From JAJPKR01 sp050746125 (lineage in GTDB: Bacteria > Acidobacteriota > Terriglobia > Terriglobales > SCQP01), in contig JBOGKX010000052.1 of assembly GCA_050746125.1 (NCBI GenBank), positions 1 through 64,000 on the forward strand: 64,000 nucleotides of DNA. Reading direction: 5' to 3'. Each line of letters starts with the position of its first letter. Position 1 is the stretch's first letter. The translations under genes were made by a program, and so were the position numbers. The notes under the pieces are model-generated. The model was not told where the DNA came from and ran no database searches. It was given only the letters and a program-made list of their open reading frames with translations. Positions 9,225 through 17,755 of this stretch are shown here, one piece after another.

Positions 9225-9266
9225 AGCCGAGAACGAAATCCGGCGCAATTAGCTTATCGCCCCGCT
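9225..9266 (+). repeat. Dispersed intergenic repeat, copy D (3' module)
   Basis: GCCGAGAACGAA followed after a spacer by AGCTTATCGCCCCGC matches the 3' ends of the copies at 35-118, 8957-9039 and 17202-17236. Upstream at 9168-9217 it shares GCCGCAGGCTGGCCGGGC and GTGAGCAAG with the 17.1-17.2 kb copy. It lies directly behind copy B, so the gap holds two related elements in tandem and no gene. Confidence 0.65.
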
Positions 9267-9280
9267 CGCCATCTCTCCAT

Positions 9281-10906
9281 ATGGATGAGGTCCAATCGTA
9301 CGTTGCTAGCCCCCGCCTCCGTTGGCTGATTGCCGTCGCGGTGATGGCCAGCGCGGTAATGGAGCTGGTCGATACTTCGGCCGTCAACGTCAGCATTCCC
9401 TATATCGCCGGCAACCTCAGCGCCACCATCGACGAGGCCACTTGGGTTCTGACCTCGTATTTGATCTCGAACGCGGTCGTGCTTCCCCTCACCGGTTGGT
9501 TAGCCAGCCGGTTCGGCCGCAAGCGCCTGCTGATGACCGCCGTTGCCGGGTTCACCCTCGCCAGCATGTTGTGCGGGGTGGCGCCGACGCTGCCCTGGCT
9601 GATCGTCTTTCGTGTCTTGCAGGGCTTTTTCGGCGGCAGTCTGCAACCGACTACCCGCGCCATCTTGCTCGAGACGTTTCCCCGCGAGGAGCGCGGCCAT
9701 GCCATGGCGATGTGGGGCGTGGGCATCGTGGTGGCGCCGATCCTGGCTCCCGTGCTCGGCGGGTGGCTGACCACGGACTTGTCGTGGCGGTGGATTTTCT
9801 TCATTAACTTGCCCATCAGCCTGTTCGGACTCTTTATGGTGCACGTGTACGTCTTCGATCCGCCCTATCTGCGCCGCGCCGCCTCCCGCATCGATTACTG
9901 GGGCGTCGGGCTTTTGACCTTGGGCATCGCCGCGCTGCAAGTGGTGCTGGACAAAGGCCAGGAAGCCGATTGGTTCAGCTCCCATCTGATCGCCGTCTTG
10001 GTCCTCGTTGCCGCCGCCAGTCTCGTCGCCTTCGTCGTCTGGGAACTGCGCGCGCCCGATCCGGTCGTCCACCTGCGCTTGCTGAAATACCGCACTTTCG
10101 CCGCCGGCGTAGGACTCTCCGTGGTTTTATTTTTCGTGCTCTACGGCAGCATCCTCTTGCTTCCTTTGTTCATGCAGGTGGTGCTGAATTTCCCCGCCAT
10201 CACCGCCGGCATTTGGAACGCGCCGCGCGGCTTGGCCACCATGGCGCTGATGCCGCTCGCTGGTTTCCTGATCGGCCGACGCTGGGACATGCGGGCCTTG
10301 CTTTTTGCCGGCATGCTGGCCTCGTCGCTGGGCGTATTTTTATTCTCCCGGCTCGACTTCAGCGCCGGGCCCTGGAACTTTTTGCTGCCGCAACTGGTCA
10401 TGGGGGCCGCGCTCTCCTTTGTCTTCGTCCCCTTCGCCACCATAACCGTGGATCCCATTCCAAACCGCGAGATGGGCTACGCCACCAGCATCACCGGCTT
10501 CACGCGCAATCTCGGCGCCAGTTTCGGCATCTCGATTGCCGCCACTCTGCTGGCCCGGCAATCGCAAATCCATCAGAGCCGCTTGGTGGCCAAACTCGAT
10601 CCCACCGACCCGCGGCTGCGGCATTGGCACGATCTCATCCAGGCCCATTTGCATCGCGCCGGAATTAGTTTCTTTTTGGCCGGACAGCAAGCCTGGGCGG
10701 TGATCTATGGCGCGGTCGAGCGGCAGGCGGCCGTGCTCAGTTATCTCGACGAGTTCCGCCTGCTGGCGTTGTTGTTCTTGCTCGTCGCCCCCCTCGTCTG
10801 GGTGATGAAAAAGCCGCGCTTCAAGCCCGCCGGGGGCGCCGATGCGGGCGCGGGTGAATTGCCGGCCAATACCGGCGCTTCGCCGGCGGCATCCCGCTCC
10901 GCCTAA
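9281..10906 (+). CDS. DHA2-family MFS drug:H+ antiporter
   Basis: About 541 residues with the 14-span layout of the EmrB/QacA group. Diagnostic stretches are VDTSAVNVSIPYIAGNL in span 1, WVLTSYLISNAVVLPLTGWL, the cytoplasmic motif A ASRFGRKRLL, and PILAPVLGGWL (motif C) in span 5. It should export toxic organic compounds using the proton gradient. No adjacent EmrA-type adaptor gene is present. A longer upstream open frame runs into repeat sequence, so ATG 9281 (MDEVQSYVASPR) is preferred. The promoter must lie within or beside the repeat-filled gap. Confidence 0.9.
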   Translation: MDEVQSYVASPRLRWLIAVAVMASAVMELVDTSAVNVSIPYIAGNLSATIDEATWVLTSYLISNAVVLPLTGWLASRFGRKRLLMTAVAGFTLASMLCGVAPTLPWLIVFRVLQGFFGGSLQPTTRAILLETFPREERGHAMAMWGVGIVVAPILAPVLGGWLTTDLSWRWIFFINLPISLFGLFMVHVYVFDPPYLRRAASRIDYWGVGLLTLGIAALQVVLDKGQEADWFSSHLIAVLVLVAAASLVAFVVWELRAPDPVVHLRLLKYRTFAAGVGLSVVLFFVLYGSILLLPLFMQVVLNFPAITAGIWNAPRGLATMALMPLAGFLIGRRWDMRALLFAGMLASSLGVFLFSRLDFSAGPWNFLLPQLVMGAALSFVFVPFATITVDPIPNREMGYATSITGFTRNLGASFGISIAATLLARQSQIHQSRLVAKLDPTDPRLRHWHDLIQAHLHRAGISFFLAGQQAWAVIYGAVERQAAVLSYLDEFRLLALLFLLVAPLVWVMKKPRFKPAGGADAGAGELPANTGASPAASRSA

Positions 10907-10918
10907 AGCTGAGTGCGG

Positions 10919-12103
10919 CTAGCCGGGCGAGGGGATTTTCTGGACTACCGGATGGGTTGTCGTTCCCGCGATGTGCAGTTTTGTATCCGCCGCCTTGGCT
11001 TTCTGGAACAGCCGCGTGAAAGCTCCCAGAAAGCCCGCCGTTCCCGATTGGTGTGGCGCGGCGCTCCAGTGCACGCGCGCGGTGATGGCGATTCTCTGAT
11101 CGGCGCCGACTCGCCCTTGAGCCCAGACCTGGCCAAAATTCGTGTTGGCGTGCAGGGCGCGGAGCACCAGGCCGCTCGGTGCGTCCTGAAACCCGGCGGT
11201 CAGGCTGCGGAGCAGAATATCTCCACTGCCGCCCGTCATTGCCAATTGTGCGAGGGGTCCGGTTTGCGGCAGAGCCAACTCCGTGAGCTTCACGTCTTGC
11301 AAGTTGGCGGTCCCCGAGAGAGTCGGCCGGGCTAGCGAGCCGGCGCCGATCACATGCAGCGCCACGACTCCGCCCGAGATGGAAAAGTCTCCAGGGCGAT
11401 AGCCGAGCACAACCGCCGTGCGCGCCAAATTTGTGGCTTTTAAATCGCGCGCCGTCATCGTCACGCGCAGCGGAGTGAGCGAGGGCTGCCGATCGAGCGG
11501 ACCCAATTCGCCCTGAATACCGATTGTCCCCTGGCCTTCGGTGCGGATCGTCGCGGTTATGGGGAACGCGGCAGTGGGCGAAATGTTGCGCGCCTCGGCA
11601 GCGGTCAGCCAATACGTCTCTTCTCTCTGGCTGGCGGCGCTCGCCAGCGTGATCGCTCCTTGTTGCAATGTGAGCCGACCTATCTGCGCCGTGGGCGGCC
11701 CTGCCGGCGGCAGGGTTGCGAAATTCCACGTGCCCCGGCGGGAGCGGACCAGGCGCACTTGCATCCGATCGATTTCGATGACCCTGGCTTCAAGCCGGTG
11801 GGAAAACAGCAACGGCCAAAAATTCAGCCGCATGTGGAGTGCCGCCACGTGCACGAACGGGCCCGGACCGAATGCCGGCGCCTCGGCAATGCTGCAGTTG
11901 CGTGCCTCGACCGCGCCCGTGAGCAGCGAGACGCTCAGATGTCCGATGCTCGCCCTCCGCCGCAACTGGCGGCTGAGCCGCTGTTCTACCTGGGCGCGAA
12001 TGACGCCGTTGCCCATCCAAGCCGGTAGCGCGACGATCGCCACGAACGCCAGCACCGCCAGCCCGGTCACGATCCAAAACGGCCACTTCGTTTTGGCCCC
12101 CAT
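10919..12103 (-). CDS. AsmA-like inner-membrane-anchored protein
   Basis: 394 residues. An N-terminal signal anchor (WIVTGLAVLAFVAIVALPAWM) is followed by a long, beta-rich periplasmic region typical of the AsmA/DUF748/TamB-like group: a LSRQLRRRASIGHLSVSLL start, VHVAALHMRLNFWPLL, and repeating strand patterns. It is shorter than E. coli AsmA (about 600). Proteins of this group are linked to phospholipid transport between membranes and outer-membrane assembly. The assignment rests on pattern, not on catalytic residues. It ends tail-to-tail with the exporter gene and is divergent from the secreted protein gene at 12238. Confidence 0.65.
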   Translation of the reverse strand: MGAKTKWPFWIVTGLAVLAFVAIVALPAWMGNGVIRAQVEQRLSRQLRRRASIGHLSVSLLTGAVEARNCSIAEAPAFGPGPFVHVAALHMRLNFWPLLFSHRLEARVIEIDRMQVRLVRSRRGTWNFATLPPAGPPTAQIGRLTLQQGAITLASAASQREETYWLTAAEARNISPTAAFPITATIRTEGQGTIGIQGELGPLDRQPSLTPLRVTMTARDLKATNLARTAVVLGYRPGDFSISGGVVALHVIGAGSLARPTLSGTANLQDVKLTELALPQTGPLAQLAMTGGSGDILLRSLTAGFQDAPSGLVLRALHANTNFGQVWAQGRVGADQRIAITARVHWSAAPHQSGTAGFLGAFTRLFQKAKAADTKLHIAGTTTHPVVQKIPSPG

Positions 12104-12237
12104 GGAATTGCGGATGCCAATTGCGGCAACTCGCGGCCGGCCCGACGCGAGCGGTCCGTCGTCTGCGCCTGACTTTCGTCCGCGCGGAGAGCCGGCGCTA
12201 TACTGGAGTGGTCCGCATCCATTCGCTGGGTGTGGTT

Positions 12238-13347
12238 ATGTTGCAAAGGCGTCGCATCTTGCAGCCTCGAGTCTGGGCTGGCGTCCTTGCGGGCGCTTGC
12301 CTCGCGTTCGCCTTTCCCCCCTCGGCCCGCGCCGCCGGCGGCCACCTTACCGAAGCCGAAAAAGTAGCCCTGATTCGCGGCATCGTCGCCGAGATTGGCG
12401 TCGCGAAGCAGCCTTTCCCCCACGGCAAAAACGGCATCAAGCTTGCCTCCACCGGACAGGTGCTTAATGAGCCCGAGGTGCGCCAAACCGTCACCAACGA
12501 TGGCCCCGCGGTGCGCCCCGGCGATCGCGTGCAAATCACCAAGATTAGCTTCGACAGCCATGCCATCGTGCTTGAAATCAACGGCGGCCCCACCCGCTCC
12601 CACTGGTACAACCACCTCCAAATTGGCATGGGCGCCACCACGACCCCGGTAGCTTTGGAGCGCCGCAGCGCCGGCTCCGTGATCACCCTCCGTTTCGCGC
12701 AAGGCATTCCTCCGCATCTCACGCCTGCCCAGTTGAAGCAGATGCTGGCGCCGATCGTCGAGTGGAATTTGCGCAAGGCTCCGGTCGCCGCCCTCGGCCA
12801 TTCGCTGCCGCCGGCGGTCAAGCAGGCGATTCAAAATCATCAGGTCCTGGTCGGCATGAATACCGACATGGTGATGGCGGCCAAGGGACGAGCCGACGAG
12901 AAATACCACGAGACCGACCCCAAGACGGGTGACCAATACACCGATTGGATTTACGGGCATCCTCCCGCCGATACCACTTTTGTGCGGCTGGAGGGGGATC
13001 GGGTGATCCGCGTCATTGACTACAAGGCCGACGGCACCAAGGTCGTGCGCGTGACGCCGCAAGTCGCGTTGCCGGCAAGTTCGGCCGTGAACGCCGCGGC
13101 CAACGGCGACAGCGGCGGCGCTCAGCAGCGGCCCACGTTGCGCCGACCCGGCGAGGTAGCACCGCAATCCGGGCGCGATGCCGCCGGCCCCGGTCCGATC
13201 ATCATTCCCGGTGCGCCCACGCCCGCGCCCTCCGTGCCTGGCGCTAGCGGCCAGCCGCAAATGCCGCCCCCGTTGCCTCAGTCCGGAACGCCCGGCGCGC
13301 CCACGCCGCCCGCCAACAAGCCGCCCGGCGGCTGCTGCGCTGTTTAG
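12238..13347 (+). CDS. Secreted hypothetical protein with a proline-rich tail
   Basis: About 369 residues. A Sec signal peptide (residues 1-33, ending near ARAAGG) precedes a soluble domain of about 260 residues containing NGGPTRSHWYNHLQIG and WIYGHPPADTTFVRLEGDRV. The last 90 residues are rich in proline, glycine and alanine, ending CCAV. I do not recognise the family. The start at 12238 was chosen because the extra upstream codons are arginine-rich and would bury the signal peptide. The Yip1-like gene begins 60 bp downstream on the same strand. Confidence 0.6.
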   Translation: MLQRRRILQPRVWAGVLAGACLAFAFPPSARAAGGHLTEAEKVALIRGIVAEIGVAKQPFPHGKNGIKLASTGQVLNEPEVRQTVTNDGPAVRPGDRVQITKISFDSHAIVLEINGGPTRSHWYNHLQIGMGATTTPVALERRSAGSVITLRFAQGIPPHLTPAQLKQMLAPIVEWNLRKAPVAALGHSLPPAVKQAIQNHQVLVGMNTDMVMAAKGRADEKYHETDPKTGDQYTDWIYGHPPADTTFVRLEGDRVIRVIDYKADGTKVVRVTPQVALPASSAVNAAANGDSGGAQQRPTLRRPGEVAPQSGRDAAGPGPIIIPGAPTPAPSVPGASGQPQMPPPLPQSGTPGAPTPPANKPPGGCCAV

Positions 13348-13407
13348 GGTTCCGCGGCCCCGCGGCGCGCTTGCATTCCGGCACGATTTCCAGTCAAATA
13401 GCGGGCC

Positions 13408-14166
13408 ATGGCCGATCCCACCACGATTCCCACTGCCCCGGCCGCCGCTGTCTCGGGCCGGCGGATGTCCTCGCTGGCGCGCATCTTCGGCGTGTTCTAC
13501 GCGCCCAGCGCCACCTTCGAGGATATTGCCCGCGAGCCCCACTTCATCCTTGCCTGGGTGGTCATGATCGTGTGCAGCTTCCTGTTCGGATATGCGATGG
13601 TGCACCGCGTTGGCCCTGCGGAACTGGCGCGGCAAATGGCGATGAGCGCGCCGAATGCGCAAACCATGCCGCAGGATCAGCTCAACAAAGCGATGGCCAT
13701 TGACGCCAAGATCGCGCCGGTGATTTTCCTCGCCCTGCCGCCCGTTATGGTCGTCATCTTTTCGTTGATCCTGGCGGCCATCTTCCTGGCGGTGGAAAAC
13801 TTCTTGCTGGGCCAAGCGGTTCGCTACAAAGGAGTCTTGGGCGTGATCAGCCATGCCTACTTGCCCAGCGCCCTGATGGCCCTGGCGGTCGTGCTGATTC
13901 TTTACCTGCGCGCCGACCCGACCGGGGTGAATTTCATGGCCCCGATCGGCTCAAAGGCATTGTTCTACGTCGATCCCTCCACGACCTCGCCGGTCATGGT
14001 CAAGCTGCTCGGCCAAATCGATTTATTTAGCTTCTGGATCATGGCTCTCCTGGCGCTGGGCCTGGCGAAACTTGGCGCCAAGCTCAAATTCAGCACCACT
14101 TTGGCGACGGTGGTCGGACTGTGGGTGCTTTGGGTCTTGTTCAGCGTGGGCCTGGCCGCGATTTAG
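13408..14166 (+). CDS. Yip1-domain membrane protein
   Basis: 252 residues with five predicted membrane spans. The pattern LARIFGVFYAPSATFEDIAREPHFILAW is the usual opening of bacterial Yip1 (PF04893) proteins: a short helix, then FxxPxxxFxxIxxxP before the first span. The later spans (VIFLALPPVMVVIFSLIL and the C-terminal pair) fit. Function in bacteria is unknown. The last 26 bp overlap the 3' end of the convergent nucleotidyltransferase gene. Confidence 0.75.
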   Translation: MADPTTIPTAPAAAVSGRRMSSLARIFGVFYAPSATFEDIAREPHFILAWVVMIVCSFLFGYAMVHRVGPAELARQMAMSAPNAQTMPQDQLNKAMAIDAKIAPVIFLALPPVMVVIFSLILAAIFLAVENFLLGQAVRYKGVLGVISHAYLPSALMALAVVLILYLRADPTGVNFMAPIGSKALFYVDPSTTSPVMVKLLGQIDLFSFWIMALLALGLAKLGAKLKFSTTLATVVGLWVLWVLFSVGLAAI

Positions 14167-14809
14167 CCTCTTGGTGGCGGGCGCGCAGCCCTTCATAATC
14201 GGCCGGTTGGTCCACGTTCGCCAGCACGCCGGGATCGTCCACTTCGCATAGCAGCGTGCGCGCCGCAAACTGCGCCTGCACGTCGCGCGCGGTGCGGTCC
14301 TCGGGCCCGGCCAGAATGGCTTCGAGCACCTCGCGGCTGTAGAGCACTGGATGGCCGTTACGCTCCCCGAATCGCGGTTTGACCACCGCCGCTTGCGAGG
14401 CCTCCCAAGCTCTCCGCAAGGCGTACGCCGTTTCCACCGCGAAATCGGGATGATCCACCGGCGCGACAAGTGAGGCCGCCCAGTTCCCGGCCAGCACCGC
14501 CGCCGCGCCGGCGCGCAGGGAGCTGAACTCGCCGCGCTCATAGTCGGCGTTGCGCACCCAGCGCGGTGCGAGCGAAGGCGCCGCCCGCTCGCAGCGATGC
14601 GCGATTTCCATCGCGTTGAAGCCGATCACCGCGAAAACTTCCACGCCGGCGGCGCGCAGCTTCAGCGTGCAGGCCAGCAGGAAGTTCGGCGCCTCCGGCT
14701 CGCTCCAGTCCGGCGCCTCGCCCGGATACGCCAGCAGCGCCTTGTCGCCCCCCATCCGCGAAGAGCGGCCCGCCGCCAGCACGATGCCCGCTAGTCCGCC
14801 GGGGTTCAT
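14141..14809 (-). CDS. MocA/MobA-like molybdenum cofactor nucleotidyltransferase
   Basis: 222 residues. The N-terminal nucleotide-binding loop GIVLAAGRSSRMGGDKALL is the signature of the MobA/MocA/GlmU nucleotidyltransferase fold; VAPVDHPDF supplies the metal-binding aspartate region and NGHPVLYSREV the usual substrate loop. The XdhC gene lies directly upstream with a 4 bp ATGA overlap, so translation is coupled. This pairing points to a cytidylyltransferase that makes the molybdopterin cytosine dinucleotide used by xanthine-dehydrogenase-family enzymes such as the one at 17300-20034. The nucleotide preference is inferred from context. Confidence 0.85.
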   Translation of the reverse strand: MNPGGLAGIVLAAGRSSRMGGDKALLAYPGEAPDWSEPEAPNFLLACTLKLRAAGVEVFAVIGFNAMEIAHRCERAAPSLAPRWVRNADYERGEFSSLRAGAAAVLAGNWAASLVAPVDHPDFAVETAYALRRAWEASQAAVVKPRFGERNGHPVLYSREVLEAILAGPEDRTARDVQAQFAARTLLCEVDDPGVLANVDQPADYEGLRARHQEAKSRPGPR

Positions 14810-15630
14810 CGCAGCGCCAGGGCGCCGAGTCCCAACGACTGCGCCGCCGCGCCGCGCCGCACGGCGATCATCTCCGCCACGACCGCGACGCCAATTTCTT
14901 CGGGAGTGATGGCGCCGATATCGAGCCCGATCGGCGCGTGCACGCTTTCCAGCTTGGCGGCCGGGATGCCCTGCCGCCGCAGTTCCTTGTAGGTCTCGAT
15001 GACCTTGCGCTTCGATCCGATCATGCCGATGTAGCGCGCCGGGGTGGCGACCGCCCAAGCCAGCGCCCGCATGTCGCCCTTATGGCCGCGGGTCACGATG
15101 GCGATATAGCCGTTGCTCCCCACGTCCAATCGCGGCAGCACCTCGTCGAACTCGCCGGCATGGATCTCGCGCGCGCCGGGAAAGCGCTCGCGGTTGGCGA
15201 ATGCCTCGCGATCGTCCACCACGGCGGTGGCGAAGCCCGCCGCCTCGGCCACCTGGGCGATGGCCCGCGCGACATGGCCCGCGCCAATCAGCCAAGCCAT
15301 CGGCTGCGCCAGGATCGGCTCGATGAAGACTTCCAGCGTGCCTCCGCAGATCAAGCCGGCGTCGTCTTTGGCGTCGTGATTGAGGTGAAAGACCATGCGC
15401 CGCGACTTTTCCTCGCGCAGCACCTCGCGCGCCGCCTGCCAAACCTCCGCCTCCACGCAGCCGCCGCCGATCGTGCCCAGCGTCGTGCCGTCCTCGCGCA
15501 CCAGTACTTTGGCCGTTTCGAAGGAGGGGATCGAGCCGCGCACCTGAATGATCGTCGCCAGCGCCGCATTGCGTCCCGCCGCCCGCAGCCGCGCGATCTC
15601 GGCGTAGATATCCTCCGCCATGGCCTTCAT
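14806..15630 (-). CDS. XdhC-family molybdenum enzyme maturation factor
   Basis: 274 residues with both XdhC halves. The N-terminal XdhC/CoxI domain contains ALATIIQVRGSIP, GTIGGGCVEAEV and DAGLICGGTLEVFIEP. The C-terminal Rossmann-like domain has LIGAGHVARAIAQVAEAAGF, VTRGHKGD, YIGMIGSKRK and HAPIGLDIGAITPEEI. XdhC binds molybdenum cofactor, supports its sulfuration and delivers it to xanthine-dehydrogenase-family apoenzymes. It is the first gene of the pair with the nucleotidyltransferase at 14141-14809. Its client is probably the molybdenum hydroxylase about 2 kb away on the opposite strand. Confidence 0.92.
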   Translation of the reverse strand: MKAMAEDIYAEIARLRAAGRNAALATIIQVRGSIPSFETAKVLVREDGTTLGTIGGGCVEAEVWQAAREVLREEKSRRMVFHLNHDAKDDAGLICGGTLEVFIEPILAQPMAWLIGAGHVARAIAQVAEAAGFATAVVDDREAFANRERFPGAREIHAGEFDEVLPRLDVGSNGYIAIVTRGHKGDMRALAWAVATPARYIGMIGSKRKVIETYKELRRQGIPAAKLESVHAPIGLDIGAITPEEIGVAVVAEMIAVRRGAAAQSLGLGALALR

Positions 15631-15676
15631 TTTACTGTGCGCCCGTTGCCGCGGCGAATCCTATACTCTGTCCTCA

Positions 15677-16705
15677 ATGAAAGCGATTCGCATGCACCAG
15701 CACGGCGGTCCCGACGTGCTGCGTTATGAAGACGCTCCGGATCCGGTCGCCGCCTGTGGAGAAATCGTGGTGCGTGTTCGCGCCTGCGCCTTGAATCACC
15801 TCGATCTCTTCGTCCGCGCCGGCATTCCCGGAGTAAAGATTCCGCTTCCCCATATCCCTGGCAGCGACATCGCCGGCGAAATCGCCGCCCTCGGCGAAGG
15901 CGTGGCGGATCTGAATGTCGGGCAACGAGTGGTCCTATCGCCGGGAGTGAGCTGCGGCCATTGCGCCGCTTGCGATGCCTGCCAAGAAAACTTCTGCCCC
16001 CGCTACACCGTTCTCGGCTATCGGATGGATGGCGGCTATGCGCAACAAGTCAAGGCGCCCGCCGCCAACGCCCTGCCAATGCCCGCCAATCTCGACTTTG
16101 CGGCTGCCGCCAGCGTGCCGCTCGTCTTCCTCACCGCCTGGCATATGTTGGTGGCGCGCGCCGTTCTGCGCTCCGGCCAAGATGTGCTTGTCCTGGCCGC
16201 CTCGAGCGGCGTCGGCAGCGCCGCGGTCCAGATCGCCAAGCTGTTTCATTGCCGCGTCTTCGCCACTGCCGGCGGCGAACGAAAACTCGAACTCGCCCGC
16301 CAACTCGGCGCCGACCACGTCTTCGATCACTATCGCCAGAACTTCGCCGCCGAGATCAAGGCCATCGCCCCGCGCGGCGTGGACGTCGTGGTCGAACACG
16401 TCGGCCAGGCCACCTGGGAACAAAGCGTCCGCGCCTTGGCATCCGGCGGCACGCTCGTGACCTGCGGCGCCACCACCGGCTACCAAGCCGCCCTCGACCT
16501 CCGTCATCTCTTCGCGCGCCAGTTGCGCTTGGTTGGCTCTTACATGGGCTCGCGCTCCGAGCTCCGCGATCTGCTCCCATTCGTCGCTTCCGGCCAACTC
16601 CGGCCGGTCGTGGACCGCATATTTCCGCTCGCCGAAGCCGCTGCCGCCCATCGCTATTTGGAAGAGAAACGCCAATTCGGAAAAGTCGTCCTGCAAGTGG
16701 ACTGA
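15677..16705 (+). CDS. Zinc-type alcohol dehydrogenase / quinone oxidoreductase family enzyme
   Basis: 342 residues, a medium-chain dehydrogenase. The catalytic domain has PHIPGSDIAGEIAALGEG and a four-cysteine structural-zinc loop (CGHCAACDACQENFC) at about 95-109. The NAD(P)-binding motif is AASSGVGSAAVQIAKLF. A canonical catalytic zinc set is not obvious: HLDLF occupies the position of the first Cys, as in quinone reductases. So it probably reduces quinones or enals with NADPH, despite the structural zinc loop. It is divergent from xdhC, and its start is 46 bp from the xdhC start. Confidence 0.87.
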   Translation: MKAIRMHQHGGPDVLRYEDAPDPVAACGEIVVRVRACALNHLDLFVRAGIPGVKIPLPHIPGSDIAGEIAALGEGVADLNVGQRVVLSPGVSCGHCAACDACQENFCPRYTVLGYRMDGGYAQQVKAPAANALPMPANLDFAAAASVPLVFLTAWHMLVARAVLRSGQDVLVLAASSGVGSAAVQIAKLFHCRVFATAGGERKLELARQLGADHVFDHYRQNFAAEIKAIAPRGVDVVVEHVGQATWEQSVRALASGGTLVTCGATTGYQAALDLRHLFARQLRLVGSYMGSRSELRDLLPFVASGQLRPVVDRIFPLAEAAAAHRYLEEKRQFGKVVLQVD

Positions 16706-16959
16706 TCGCTGCTCCAAGCCCAGGGCAACAGCATGGCCGAAAGTGGCATCCCATCTGCATGAGCTTGGCGTGTTTAGCGCCGATCCCTGAGTCAGCGGGT
16801 GGTTGCCGAGACGAAAAACTGGTTCCTCGTGTCTTACGCTCTCTCCCCCGGTACCTGTTGATTCTATTGGCCTGCTCCCCCCGTTCGGGCGGCCAAAAAC
16901 CAGGAAAAATGAGACAAACTTTTTGTCCGTGAGTCATGTCGAGACAGCGCGCGAGTCCA

Positions 16960-17236
16960 CATTGCGGAGAGCTGGAAGCCGAGGTCGAGCGGGAGGTGTA
17001 GCCAATCTGCGCCCCAAAACTGCCCGCGAAATTTGCAGGACGGCCCGCTGCCGTCAGAGGACGCCGGAGCGGGGAAGCGTAGCGCAGCGAAGCGCCAATA
17101 AATGTTGCGAGCGGGCCGCAGGCCGGCCGGGCGGCGCAGCGTACACGGAAGCGTAGCGAAGCGGAGCGCCAGGCAACGCCTCGCGTGAGCAAGCCCGGCC
17201 GGCCGAGAACGAAGGGCGATGCTTATCGCCCCGCCC
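16960..17236 (+). repeat. Dispersed intergenic repeat, copy C, in a 594 bp gene-free gap
   Basis: The gap 16706-17299 holds no convincing gene. From about 16960 it carries the same modules as 8818-9266: CCCGCGAAATTTGCAGG (against CCCGCGAAATTCCGCAGG), CGCCGGAGCGGGG, GCGCAGCGAAGCGCC, GGCCGCAGGC, GTGAGCAAG and the closing block GCCGAGAACGAA followed by GCTTATCGCCCCGCCC at 17202-17236. The first hairpin module of copies A and B is not obvious here, so this copy is a variant or partial. Confidence 0.65.
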
Positions 17237-17299
17237 ACCACGATTGCCTGACCGCATGGGCAAGGTACATAATTCGGGCAGCGTCGCGGAGTGGGTTCT

Positions 17300-17755
17300 A
17301 TGATTCGCCTAAAAGTTAATGGTCGCGATCACAAGTTCGAGGGTGATTCCAACATGCCGTTGCTGTGGTATCTGCGCGACGTGCTGGGATTGACCGGCAC
17401 GAAATTCGGCTGCGGCGAAGCGCTCTGCGGCGCTTGCACCGTGCACCAAGACGGCCATGCGGTGCGCTCCTGCGTGACCTCGTTGGCGCGCGTTGCCGGC
17501 AGCGAAATCGTCACCATCGAGGGTCTTGGCGCCGGCGGCCTTCATCCGTTGCAGCGCGCCTGGGTCGAGCACAACGTTCCGCAGTGTGGGTACTGCCAAG
17601 CAGGCCAGATCATGCAGGCCGCGGTCTTGCTGCGCGAGCACCCGCGGCCGACCGACCAAGAGATCGATGATGCCATGTCCGGCAATATTTGCCGCTGCGG
17701 CACCTATCAGCGCATTCGCGCCGCCATCAAGTCCGCCGTTGGAGGTGCGCAATGA
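17300..17755 (+). CDS. [2Fe-2S] subunit of a molybdenum hydroxylase (IorA type)
   Basis: 151 residues, the usual length. The plant-type N-terminal [2Fe-2S] cluster uses CGEALCGACTV plus a later Cys in RSCVTSL. The second, helical [2Fe-2S] cluster uses PQCGYCQAGQIM and GNICRCGTYQRI. All eight cysteines are present. It passes electrons from the molybdenum site in the partner subunit to an external acceptor. ATG 17300 is preferred over the GTG at 17291 because a GGAG lies about nine bases before it. Its stop overlaps the next start as ATGA, so translation is coupled. Confidence 0.92.
   Translation: MIRLKVNGRDHKFEGDSNMPLLWYLRDVLGLTGTKFGCGEALCGACTVHQDGHAVRSCVTSLARVAGSEIVTIEGLGAGGLHPLQRAWVEHNVPQCGYCQAGQIMQAAVLLREHPRPTDQEIDDAMSGNICRCGTYQRIRAAIKSAVGGAQ

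Noticed and set aside
8818..9280. Possible CRISPR array in the repeat-rich gap
   Set aside because: The repeats are long, few, irregularly spaced and divergent, with no short repeat-spacer pattern and no cas genes nearby.
9194..9280. N-terminal extension of the DHA2 exporter
   Set aside because: The extra 29 codons lie in the dispersed repeat, and normal family proteins begin close to the first span, as from ATG 9281.
12067..13854. Long open frame on the minus strand (595 codons)
   Set aside because: It lies opposite two well-supported genes (12238-13347 and 13408-14166), is rich in Arg, Gly and His, and has no domain pattern. It is a GC-rich antisense shadow.
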